A stretch of DNA of 64,000 nt from the NCBI RefSeq assembly GCF_009937955.1, contig NZ_AP018439.1, positions 1,984,001-2,048,000 of the forward strand, written 5' to 3'. The notes below the pieces were generated by a model that was not told the DNA's origin, ran no database searches, and saw only the letters and a program-made list of their open reading frames with translations. Shown one piece after another: positions 1 through 7,572 of this stretch. Positions within the stretch are counted from its first letter, which is position 1. Each line of letters opens with the position of its first letter. The stretch comes from Undibacterium sp. KW1 (GTDB lineage: Bacteria; Pseudomonadota; Gammaproteobacteria; Burkholderiales; Burkholderiaceae_D). Position numbers and translations under genes: made by a program.

Positions 1-1073
1 ATTCAGCCGTTCCTTGATCTGGCCCTGGAATTGTGGGTCCAGTACCTTGGCAGACAAGACAAAGGAGACTCGTGCGAAAACGTCTTCTGGCAGCAGCTTG
101 ACGCCTTTGGGTAGCAAGGAATGCATCTCGGCGAAGCTCTTCACTGCACCGAACAGGCCTTCGCGCAGACCGGATTCATGCGTACCGCCAGCGGGGTAGG
201 GATGAGGTTTACATAGGATTCGCGGACGACATTGCCTTCTTCAGTCCATGCCACGACCCAGGATGCACCTTCGCCCTCGGCAAAGCCGTCGCTGTCTGAA
301 TTGGCAAATTGCTCGCCTTCAAACAGGGGGATCAGTGGTTCACCGTGGGAGGATTGTGCCAGCGCCTCGGTCAGGTAACCACGCAGGCCCTGGTCATATT
401 GCCAGGTCTGGCTTTCGCCTGTCTTTGCATGGGTCAGTGTCACCTTGACGCCAGGCAATAACACTGCCTTGGAGCGCAATAGGCGCTGTAATTCACCTTG
501 TGGGATGTTGGCGCTGTCAAAATACTTGGCGTCTGGCCAGATAGTGACACGCGTACCGCTCTTTTTGTCTCCGCGCGCCAGTGGTTGGCTACGCAGTGGT
601 TCTATCACGTCGCCATTGGCAAAAGTCAGGTTGTGCAAACCTGCTTCACGCCAGACCGTGATTTCCAGGCGTTTTGACAGGGCATTGGTGACCGACACAC
701 CGACGCCATGCAAACCGCCGGAGAATGCATAGGCACCACCAGAACCTTTGTCGAATTTGCCGCCAGCATGCAGGCGGGTGAATACGATTTCCACGGTAGG
801 CACGCCTTCTTCAGGGTGCAAACCGACGGGAATACCACGGCCATCATCTTCTACACTGATGCTGGTATCAGCATTGATGGTAACGAGGATATTTTTGCAA
901 TGCCCGCCCAGCGCCTCATCCGAGGCATTGTCGATGACTTCCTGAATGATATGCAGTGGGTTTTCGGTGCGGGTATACATCCCCGGTCTTTGTTTGACCG
1001 GCTCCAGGCCTTTAAGTACTCGGATGGATGATTCGCTATAGTCTGACGGAGAAGTATTTTTTTTAGTGGCCAT
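1..1073 (-). pseudogene. parE: DNA topoisomerase IV subunit B (ParE), 5' part, split by a frameshift
   Basis: ATPase subunit of topoisomerase IV, which decatenates daughter chromosomes. The start at 1073 opens MATKKNTSPSDYSESS. The GHKL ATPase signature follows: EVIDNASDEAL, DDGRGIPV and SGGLHGVGVSVTNAL. The frame runs to about 200, reaches ESYVNLIPTP, then turns into unrelated residues and stops at 141. In the neighbouring frame the expected continuation AGGTHESGLREGLFGA runs on to base 1, where the window cuts the gene. One extra base in the G4 run at 193-196 would restore the frame. ParE is essential in most bacteria, so a sequencing or assembly indel is likelier than a real pseudogene. 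GyrB is the alternative identity, but the N-terminus and length to the GHKL motifs suit ParE better. Confidence 0.9.
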
Positions 1074-1223
1074 GCGAATGAAAATCTGTTGTTTTGGTTA
1101 ATTTTTTGATGATGTTTTGCAATTTTTTTGTGAGGCTGGCAGAATTAAGCTGTATTCTTGCAGCGTTTTTGCAGCTATTGTAGCTGCAATGATCGAAGCC
1201 GCAATGTGTAAGATGGAAAAACG

Positions 1224-2051
1224 ATGCCAACAAAAACTCCAACGATCGCGATCCGACTGCTTGGATTTTCTCCAAAAGAGGAAGAAACCTTCTCAACCGT
1301 TCTCGCTGTTCTTCGCGAGAAGGGTTATCGCTATCTGGTTTTAAAGACCGGTAGTTTACAAGATCCTGACATTCATATTGTCAACGCAGAAGATTTAAAA
1401 GCCCTGGCGACCCTGTCTGACCTCAACCTCGGCGGAGCGCAGCCAGTATTGCTCATAGGTAAGACTGAAGTCAATTTACATTATCAGTCCATGCCGCGTC
1501 CCATACGCTGGCGTAAATTGTTTGACGTCCTCGATGAATTGATAGACCGTCGCCAGCTCTTGCTGACCACGCTGAGCGCCTTTGGTGAAGTGGCCGTGCC
1601 TGAGCGCCGTCGCCGCGAACGTCTTGATCTCGACCTGACTGATCCCAGCGAATACCAAAAGATGCGCAGGCCCAGTGTACCCAAGGGTGGCATCATGATC
1701 GTCGACAAGGACATGCGCTTTCGCGAGTATGTTGCCATGATCATGGATAAATATGGCATCACCGTGACACTGGCAACAGATGAACGTAGTGCCCTGATGC
1801 TGGATAAGAACAATCGTCATGCCATGACGATGATTAATTCTTCTACGCCAGATATTGACCCCTATCGCCTGTGTGCTGAGCTGAAAAAGCAAAATACCGA
1901 CCGCAGGACGACGGTGATCTTTTTGGTCGATAAGAGTTTTAATTATAAAGTTGCAAATGCGCAACAGGCAGGGTGTGAAGGCTTTTTAACCAAGCCATTG
2001 TCGAGAAAGCAGGTTCTGTCGACGATACAAAAGTTTTTGCAGTTACGCTGA
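1224..2051 (+). CDS. Orphan response-regulator-like protein with degenerate C-terminal receiver domain
   Basis: 275 residues. The first ~150 match no family I recognise. Residues ~155-273 read as a CheY-type receiver: GGIMIVDKDMRFREYV at the start, a central hydrophobic strand MTMIN, and the conserved Lys in FLTKPLS (K257). The position where the phosphoacceptor Asp should sit is Asn (N205, in MTMINSSTPDIDPYRLC), and one of the usual acidic pair is Lys (D161-K162). The domain is therefore probably not phosphorylated and may act through protein contacts. There is no output domain of known type. It is divergent from parE across a 150-bp gap and has no histidine kinase beside it. The start has only a weak ribosome site (AGATGG). 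Confidence 0.75.
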   Translation: MPTKTPTIAIRLLGFSPKEEETFSTVLAVLREKGYRYLVLKTGSLQDPDIHIVNAEDLKALATLSDLNLGGAQPVLLIGKTEVNLHYQSMPRPIRWRKLFDVLDELIDRRQLLLTTLSAFGEVAVPERRRRERLDLDLTDPSEYQKMRRPSVPKGGIMIVDKDMRFREYVAMIMDKYGITVTLATDERSALMLDKNNRHAMTMINSSTPDIDPYRLCAELKKQNTDRRTTVIFLVDKSFNYKVANAQQAGCEGFLTKPLSRKQVLSTIQKFLQLR

Positions 2052-2105
2052 AGGTAGCGCAATACCCGCTCTTGTTCTTGGCTTAAACGCATCTCTACCA
2101 GCCGA

Positions 2106-2139
2106 TAAAAACAAACTTTGCCAGTGCAGCCTGGCAAAG
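2106..2139 (-). terminator. Rho-independent terminator of the VWA gene
   Basis: A perfect 9-bp stem (2116-2124 with 2131-2139, arm CTTTGCCAG) and 6-base loop. On the minus strand the stem is followed by a T-rich tail (complement of 2107-2115). It lies just past the VWA stop at 2159, and may also stop transcripts from the convergent receiver-like gene. Confidence 0.65.
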
Positions 2140-2158
2140 CTTGCTTCTTGATCTGCTG

Positions 2159-3328
2159 TTACTTGCTTAATAACCTCATTCCCCGCTCCAGGCCTTCTAT
2201 CGTCACAGGGAACATCCTGTTACTCATGATCTGCCTGATCACTGATATAGACTGCCGGTATTGCCACAAGCCTTCAGGTTCAGGGTTGAGCCAGATGTAT
2301 TTGGGGAAGGCAGAGGTAAAGCGTTGCAACCAGGTCGCGCCAGCTTCTTCATTGTTGTATTCGACAGAGCCACCAGCCTGCAGAATTTCGTAGGGGCTCA
2401 TGGTAGCGTCGCCGACGAAGATGACCTTGGTGTCGGGTGTGTATTTGCGCAAGACATCCCAGGTCGGGAATTTTTCTGCATGACGGCGACGGTTGTTTTT
2501 CCACAGGTAGTCGTAGACGCAATTGTGGAAATAAAAGAATTCCATATTCTTGAATTCGGTCTTGGCCGCAGAAAATAATTCTTCAGTCTGGGCAATATGG
2601 TCGTCCATGGTGCCGCCTACGTCCAGCAGCATGAGTACTTTGATATTGTTCTTGCGCTCAGGCTGCATCTTGATGTCGAGGTAACCGGCATTGTTGGCCG
2701 TGGCCTTGATCGTCGCATCCAGTGCCAGTTCTTCTTCTGCGCCCTGGCGGGCGAATTTGCGCAGGCGGCGCAGGGCGACCTTGATATTGCGGGTGCCGAG
2801 TTCGCGTTCCGCATCATAGTCACGGAAAGCACGTGCTTCCCACACCTTGACGGCGCTGCGACCACCACCTTTGCCACCTATGCGTATGCCTTCAGGATTA
2901 GTGCCGCCATTGCCGAAGGGCGATGTGCCACCTGTTCCTATCCATTTGCTGCCACCTTCGTGGCGTTCTTTTTGCTCTTTGAGCAATTCCTGCAGTCTGT
3001 CCATCAGCTTGTCATAGCCAAATTTCTCGATGGCGGCTTTTTGCTCGTCGGTCAATTCACGCTCCATGCGCTTCATGAGCCAGTCCAGCGGGATGTCAGG
3101 GCGTTTTTCAAAAATCGTGTCTATGCCCTTGAAGTACAGACCAAAGGCTTTGTCGAATTTGTCGTAATGCGCTTCGTCCTTGACCATGATGGTGCGCGCA
3201 AGGAAGTAAAAGTCGTCGAGTGACATGCTGATCAAGCCTTTTTCCATGGCTTCCAGCAGCATCAGGAATTCCTTGATGGATACCGGGATCTTGGCGTCTT
3301 TCAGGGTAAAGAAAAAATCGATCAGCAC
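2159..3328 (-). CDS. VWA domain-containing protein, CoxE-like
   Basis: 389 residues, no signal peptide, so probably cytosolic. The N-terminal helical part (MLIDFFFTLKDAKIPVS...) and the C-terminal von Willebrand A fold (about 228-389) match the CoxE-like VWA family, whose members usually work with a MoxR-type AAA+ ATPase as a metal-centre or complex-assembly chaperone pair. No MoxR gene is adjacent here. The metal-ion site is atypical: LMLLDVGGTMDD gives D236-x-G238-x-T240 instead of D-x-S-x-S. Gly- and charge-rich residues at 120-160 look like a flexible linker. The GNAT gene starts upstream, with only a 19-bp gap, so the two may be co-transcribed. Exact role unknown. Confidence 0.8.
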   Translation of the reverse strand: MLIDFFFTLKDAKIPVSIKEFLMLLEAMEKGLISMSLDDFYFLARTIMVKDEAHYDKFDKAFGLYFKGIDTIFEKRPDIPLDWLMKRMERELTDEQKAAIEKFGYDKLMDRLQELLKEQKERHEGGSKWIGTGGTSPFGNGGTNPEGIRIGGKGGGRSAVKVWEARAFRDYDAERELGTRNIKVALRRLRKFARQGAEEELALDATIKATANNAGYLDIKMQPERKNNIKVLMLLDVGGTMDDHIAQTEELFSAAKTEFKNMEFFYFHNCVYDYLWKNNRRRHAEKFPTWDVLRKYTPDTKVIFVGDATMSPYEILQAGGSVEYNNEEAGATWLQRFTSAFPKYIWLNPEPEGLWQYRQSISVIRQIMSNRMFPVTIEGLERGMRLLSK

Positions 3329-3347
3329 AGGTCAGTCTCCCTACTAT

Positions 3348-3938
3348 TTATTCATATTTGGATTGCATATATTGCAAATTCTTTTTCACACCCGCCCATT
3401 CAGAATGCAGGATGCTGTATACCACCGTATCACGGATGCGGCCATCAGGCAAAATCATGTGATTGCGCAAGACGGCATCACGCTTGGCACCCAGGCGTTC
3501 TATCGCTGCCTGTGAACGGCGGTTGAACCAGTCAGTGCGGAACTCGACGGCGATACAGCCAAATTCTTCAAAGGCATGACCAAGCAACAGCAGCTTGCAT
3601 TCGGTATTCACCGGGCTGCGCTGCACCCGCTGCGCATACCAGGTGTAACCTATTTCCAGACGTTTGTTATTGATGTCCATATTACAGTATCTGGTAGCGC
3701 CGACTATCTGACCAGTCGCATTTTCACGGACGACAAAAGGAACGGCTTTTTGCTGCTGTTGCATGTCCAGAGCGATATTGAGCCAGTTCTGGGTATTATC
3801 GGGGGAGGGGACTGAGGTAAAAAACAGCTTCCATAACTCACCATCGGCTGCGGCGGCCTGGATATCAGCCAGATGATGCTGTTCCAGCGGCTCCAGAGTG
3901 ACGTGTTTTCCCTTTAATGTAATAGCGTTGCAGTGCAT
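3348..3938 (-). CDS. GNAT family N-acetyltransferase (RimJ/RimL-like)
   Basis: 196 residues from the chosen start, MHCNAITLKGKHVTLEPLE. That ATG has AAGGA five bases upstream; an ATG two codons earlier overlaps this ribosome site and is less likely. The layout (early LxPLxxxH, central FVVRENATGQIVGATRY, then the acetyl-CoA-binding region, then RTDWFNRRSQAAIERLGA) is that of the RimJ/RimL/YdaF-like branch, which acetylates protein N-termini or small amines with acetyl-CoA. The NxxSQxAIERLGA motif is the family hallmark. It sits upstream of the VWA gene on the same strand. Substrate unknown. Confidence 0.85.
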   Translation of the reverse strand: MHCNAITLKGKHVTLEPLEQHHLADIQAAAADGELWKLFFTSVPSPDNTQNWLNIALDMQQQQKAVPFVVRENATGQIVGATRYCNMDINNKRLEIGYTWYAQRVQRSPVNTECKLLLLGHAFEEFGCIAVEFRTDWFNRRSQAAIERLGAKRDAVLRNHMILPDGRIRDTVVYSILHSEWAGVKKNLQYMQSKYE

Positions 3939-4247
3939 GTTCATCCTTGAGATTGTGGATTGTGATGTGGGCAGAGAAATGACATTGGTAGTAAAATCGG
4001 AGCAGTGCCTAGTTTTGCATCCCCACACGCAGGCGCATAGATACAGTCGTGCAGATTTTGAGCATGACAGTTGCGTAAAATCCCCTGAAGTAGTGGAAAT
4101 ATGCCTGCCTGTTGCAAGAATCGACAGGAAAGCTTGCTATCAAAAATAAATCCGGTTATACTGCAAAGCTGTATAGAATTTTTGCGGCGTGGCATTTATA
4201 AATCAAATGTTTTGACCTCGTCGCTTTGACCACGTTTAGGAAATCTC
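3939..4247. other. Intergenic region between divergent GNAT gene and rpsT
   Basis: About 309 bases without a convincing gene. Its right half carries the rpsT promoter and a leader of roughly 80 bases. The short ORF on the minus strand here has no ribosome site and no recognisable family, so I do not call it. Confidence 0.6.
4134..4162 (+). promoter_or_regulatory. Sigma-70 promoter of rpsT
   Basis: TTGCTA at 4134-4139 and TATACT at 4157-4162 with an optimal 17-base spacer, about 85 bases before the rpsT start. The match to TTGACA/TATAAT fits a strongly expressed ribosomal gene. In E. coli S20 represses its own translation; no such structure was tested here. Confidence 0.65.
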
Positions 4248-4511
4248 ATGGCAAATACCGCACAAGCACGCAAACGTGCTCGTCAAGCAGTTAAACTGAA
4301 TGCACACAACTCCAGCCAGCGCTCCACGCTGCGCACAGCAATCAAAGCTGTTCGTAAAGCAATCGAAGCTGGTGATAAAGCTGCTGCAGCAACAATTTTT
4401 CAAAACTCCGTATCGGTTATCGACCGTATCGCTGACAAGAAAATCATTCACAAAAACAAGGCAGCTCGCCATAAGAGCCGTCTGGCATCTGCTTTGAAAG
4501 CACTGGCTTAA
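4248..4511 (+). CDS. rpsT: 30S ribosomal protein S20
   Basis: 87 residues, the normal length for bS20, a helical protein that binds 16S rRNA near the 5' domain and helix 44. [16 protein letters not shown] at the N-terminus and the basic C-terminal stretch [19 protein letters not shown] are diagnostic. AGGAAA stands upstream of the ATG at the expected distance. It is a single-gene unit, with its own promoter at 4134-4162 and a strong terminator at 4575-4610. Confidence 0.97.
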   Translation: MANTAQARKRARQAVKLNAHNSSQRSTLRTAIKAVRKAIEAGDKAAAATIFQNSVSVIDRIADKKIIHKNKAARHKSRLASALKALA

Positions 4512-4574
4512 TTTAAGCCTGCTTCTAAAGCTGTAAGTTAGTGCTAATGCGCTGACTTGACTGCCTGAAGTGAA

Positions 4575-4610
4575 AAAAGCCGCAATTTATTGCGGCTTTT
4601 GCTTTTTTTG
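4575..4610 (+). terminator. Rho-independent terminator of rpsT
   Basis: An 11-bp perfect stem (AAAAGCCGCAA, 4575-4585, with 4590-4600) around a TTTA loop, followed by a T-rich tail. Confidence 0.9.
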
Positions 4611-4678
4611 CTTCCGGCATGCGTTCCCCTTCTCTATTTTTTCTGAGCTGCTCTAATTGGTGGGAAAGTTTCACCCGC

Positions 4679-4705
4679 AAAAAAAGGCAGGGGTAAGCCT
4701 GCCTT
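4679..4705 (-). terminator. Rho-independent terminator of the Ala/Lys-rich protein gene
   Basis: An 8-bp stem (AAGGCAGG, 4684-4691, with 4698-4705). Read on the minus strand it is followed by a run of seven Ts (complement of 4679-4685). It lies 27 bases past the stop codon at 4732. Confidence 0.75.
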
Positions 4706-4731
4706 GCTTCTGTACTGAAAAACGACAGAAA

Positions 4732-4935
4732 TTACATGGATGCAGAAGCGGATGCAGATGCTGCTTTAGCTTTTTTAGCTTTTTTCGCTTTTTTAGCTGG
4801 CTTGGAAGCATCTGTAGATGCAGCTGCAGCAGCCGAAGCGGCTGGAGCTGATGCTTTTGCTGAAGGAGCAGATGCTTGGGCGAAAGCAGTAGAAGCAAAC
4901 AGACCTACGACCAGAGCGGCGATCAATTTTTTCAT
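4732..4935 (-). CDS. Small exported Ala/Ser/Lys-rich protein
   Basis: 67 residues from the ATG at 4935, which has AAGGA eight bases upstream; a start five codons earlier would place the ribosome site inside the gene. Residues 1-24 are a clear signal peptide (MKKLIAALVVGLFASTAFA, cleavage before QAS). The mature part is low complexity: Ala/Ser blocks flank a basic core KPAKKAKKAKKAK and it ends in alternating Ala-Ser. It resembles the alanine-rich, histone-tail-like periplasmic proteins often seen in Burkholderiales, whose function is unknown. It has its own terminator. The repetitive sequence makes homology-based naming unsafe. Confidence 0.75.
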   Translation of the reverse strand: MKKLIAALVVGLFASTAFAQASAPSAKASAPAASAAAAASTDASKPAKKAKKAKKAKAASASASASM

Positions 4936-5080
4936 TTTGGTGTCCTTCATAAAATATTGGTTAAGAGTGATTCAATTGAATCAAGGTTAATAACGTTACC
5001 GATGAGTCGGGCGTTGACAGGAATTCTAATTAATTTATAACGTTTATGGATTTTTTTCTGAATTTCTGTGCAAACATTAT

Positions 5081-5626
5081 TTAAATTTTAACTTCTTGCC
5101 ATTCGCCGGGTAGTAATGGGTGGGTTTCGAGTGAAAAACCGCCTATGCTGATACGCATCAGGCGCAAGGTTGGCAAACCAACCGCTGCCGTCATGCGCCT
5201 GACCTGACGATTTTTTCCTTCCGATAAAGTCAGGCTTAGCCAACTGGTAGGAATGTTCGCCCGTTCACGTACAGGCGGATTACGTGGCCATAGCCATACC
5301 GGCTGATATATATGTTTGACGACGCAAGGCTGGGTCACAAAATCGCCGAGGTCCAGAGGCTGGCGCAGTTTTTCCAGTGCTTCGCGCGTGGGCGTGCCCT
5401 CGACTTGCACCAGATAGGTTTTTGGCTGTTTGTAGTCGGGATGGCTGATGCGGTTTTGTAGCTGGCCGTCATCAGTCAGTAATATCAGTCCCTCACTATC
5501 TGCGTCAAGCCGGCCTGCCGGATAGATGTGCGGTATCTTGACATAGTCAGCCAGGGTAGGGCGGCTGGGGTGTGCCGAAAACTGGCACATCACATTAAAT
5601 GGTTTGTTGAGTAAAATCAGTTTCAT
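5081..5626 (-). CDS. rluE: 23S rRNA pseudouridine synthase, RluE type
   Basis: 181 residues, RsuA/RluB/E/F family without an S4 domain. The catalytic loop is PAGRLDADSEGLILLTDDG, with D41 as the expected nucleophile. It also shows LNKPFNVMCQFS near the start and the family C-terminal motif LSEGKNRQVRRMTAAVGLPTLRL. In E. coli RluE makes pseudouridine 2457 in 23S rRNA; this short architecture and the motifs fit RluE best. It is a stand-alone gene with a 360-bp gap to icd. Confidence 0.88.
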   Translation of the reverse strand: MKLILLNKPFNVMCQFSAHPSRPTLADYVKIPHIYPAGRLDADSEGLILLTDDGQLQNRISHPDYKQPKTYLVQVEGTPTREALEKLRQPLDLGDFVTQPCVVKHIYQPVWLWPRNPPVRERANIPTSWLSLTLSEGKNRQVRRMTAAVGLPTLRLMRISIGGFSLETHPLLPGEWQEVKI

Positions 5627-5986
5627 GGCAATATGGTAACCGTAAAATGTACTTGCATGATTGCTCAGTGCTGCATAGGCTGCTCATTCGGGCATGGGTA
5701 GATGTGAAAATTATTTCTTGTACACCAACGGCTTTGCATCAGGCTCAATGAGATGACTACTCAGCTTGTCATTTTGTATTTTCAAACGGGGTAGTACGTG
5801 AAAACCGAAGTCGCCGTGACCCCAGCAAAGCTGACAAACTGATGGCATACGGTAAAATAGTAGTGCATAATACGAAAAGATGGTCTTGTGTCTTATAGAA
5901 GAGTGATTGCTCTATAAAATATATGCACACAAGGCAAATGATGAGAAAAGCGTGACCCGCTTGATCGCCCAACTACGGAGAAAACG
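5627..5986. other. Intergenic region upstream of icd
   Basis: 360 bases without a credible gene, between rluE (minus) and icd (plus), so it must hold both promoters. TATAAA at 5913-5918 could be a -10 element for icd, but I see no well-spaced -35. No hairpin or repeat stands out. Confidence 0.4.
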
Positions 5987-7240
5987 ATGTATCAACATAT
6001 TCAAGTACCTGCTGAAGGTAAACAAATTACCGTCAATGCTGATTTTTCGCTGAATGTTCCTGACAATCCTATCATCCCATTCATCGAAGGCGATGGTACT
6101 GGCGTTGATATCAGCCCGGTCATGATCAAGGTCGTTGATGCGGCCGTAGCGAAAGCCTATGGCGGCAAACGCAAAATCAGCTGGATGGAAATCTATGCTG
6201 GTGAAAAATCCACTAAAGTATATGGCCCTGACGTCTGGTTGCCAGAAGAAACACTGAAAGTCTTGAAAGACTACGTTGTTTCCATCAAAGGCCCATTGAC
6301 TACGCCAGTTGGCGGTGGTATCCGTTCCCTGAACGTGGCCCTGCGCCAAGAGCTCGACCTGTATGTCTGCCTGCGCCCAGTACGTTATTTTAAAGGCGTG
6401 CCATCCCCAGTGCGTGAGCCAGAAAAAACAGACATGGTCATCTTCCGTGAAAACTCTGAAGATATCTATGCTGGTATCGAATTCGCTGAAGGCTCTGATC
6501 AAGTTAAAAAACTGATCAAGTTCCTGACAGAAGAAATGGGCGTTAAGAAAATCCGTTTCCCAGAAACGTCTGGTATCGGCGTCAAGCCAGTATCCCGTGA
6601 AGGTACAGAACGTCTGGTACGCAAAGCGATCCAGTACGCGATCGACAATGACAAGCCATCCGTAACTATCGTTCACAAAGGCAACATCATGAAGTACACC
6701 GAAGGTGGCTTCCGTGATTGGGCATATGCTCTGGCACAAAAAGAATTCGGCGCTGAACTGATCGATGGCGGCCCATGGTGCAAATTCAAGAATCCTAAGA
6801 CAGGTAAAGAAATCACTGTCAAGGATTCCATCGCTGATGCATTCCTGCAGCAAATCCTGTTGCGTCCGGCAGAATACAGCGTTATCGCTACACTGAACCT
6901 GAACGGCGACTATATCTCTGACGCGCTGGCAGCTCAGGTTGGTGGTATCGGTATTGCTCCAGGTGCAAACTTGTCTGACTCTATCGCGATGTTTGAAGCA
7001 ACTCACGGTACAGCACCTAAGTATGCTGGCAAAGACTATGTGAACCCAGGTTCCCTGATCTTGTCCGCAGAAATGATGTTGCGTCACATGGGTTGGGTAG
7101 AAGCAGCTGACCTGTTGATCAGCTCTACAGAAAAAGCCATCACTGCCAAGAAAGTGACTTATGATTTCGCCCGTTTGATGGAAGGCGCGACACAAGTGTC
7201 TTGCTCTGGTTTCGGCGATGTCATGATAGAAAACATGTAA
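5987..7240 (+). CDS. icd: NADP-dependent isocitrate dehydrogenase
   Basis: 417 residues, the E. coli Icd type. Oxidatively decarboxylates isocitrate to 2-oxoglutarate with NADP in the TCA cycle. [13 protein letters not shown] lies at the N-terminus. The substrate loop is [13 protein letters not shown], where S114 corresponds to the serine that AceK phosphorylates in E. coli. The family signature is [15 protein letters not shown], with [13 protein letters not shown] near the C-terminus. Codon use is biased in the way of highly expressed genes, which also leaves a long spurious ORF on the opposite strand. It is monocistronic, with a strong terminator. Confidence 0.97.
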   Translation: MYQHIQVPAEGKQITVNADFSLNVPDNPIIPFIEGDGTGVDISPVMIKVVDAAVAKAYGGKRKISWMEIYAGEKSTKVYGPDVWLPEETLKVLKDYVVSIKGPLTTPVGGGIRSLNVALRQELDLYVCLRPVRYFKGVPSPVREPEKTDMVIFRENSEDIYAGIEFAEGSDQVKKLIKFLTEEMGVKKIRFPETSGIGVKPVSREGTERLVRKAIQYAIDNDKPSVTIVHKGNIMKYTEGGFRDWAYALAQKEFGAELIDGGPWCKFKNPKTGKEITVKDSIADAFLQQILLRPAEYSVIATLNLNGDYISDALAAQVGGIGIAPGANLSDSIAMFEATHGTAPKYAGKDYVNPGSLILSAEMMLRHMGWVEAADLLISSTEKAITAKKVTYDFARLMEGATQVSCSGFGDVMIENM

Positions 7241-7570
7241 ATCTGAGTCCGTTGTCTGGCAGGAGTAAATCCGGCCAGACAGTCAAGACGCAGTCAAAGC
7301 CCCCTGTTTTGCGACAGGGGGCTTTTTTGTCACTTATCTGCACCCTGAGCGTGAGACTTAATGAAGATTTCTTCTACCGGTTTTTAGACAAAAAAACATG
7401 TCATTCTGATAGAATCAAGTTGAAAAACAAATCTCGAAGTTGATTTTCAAGGCAGGTACAGTTTGTTGGATCGAGGCTTCGGGACCCGTATGAGACCACT
7501 CCGGTCTGTGTTCCTGTGGCTTGTGACGGCAGAATGCTACTCACTTTTCTTGATCATGAATTTCAAGTGA
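7241..7570. other. Intergenic region between icd and the DUF3857 gene
   Basis: 330 bases. The first 90 hold the icd terminator and the rest must hold the promoter for the next operon. Close to its end is an inverted repeat, listed separately. I see no gene. Confidence 0.5.
7298..7328 (+). terminator. Rho-independent terminator of icd
   Basis: A 10-bp GC-rich perfect stem (AGCCCCCTGT, 7298-7307, with 7314-7323) and a T6 tail, 57 bases after the icd stop. Confidence 0.93.
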
Positions 7571-7572
7571 GT
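7539..7572. repeat. Inverted repeat over the start of the DUF3857 gene
   Basis: Arms ACTCACTT (7539-7546) and AAGTGAGT (7565-7572) are perfectly complementary around 18 bases. The right arm touches the proposed GTG start at 7571. As RNA it could mask that start; as DNA it could be an operator. Either role is an inference. Confidence 0.4.

Noticed and set aside
3941-4195. 84-codon ORF on the minus strand upstream of rpsT
   Set aside because: It overlaps the rpsT promoter region, has no ribosome site and no recognisable features.
5912-7195. 427-codon ORF on the minus strand, opposite icd
   Set aside because: It mirrors the biased codons of the highly expressed icd gene, has no ribosome site and matches no family.
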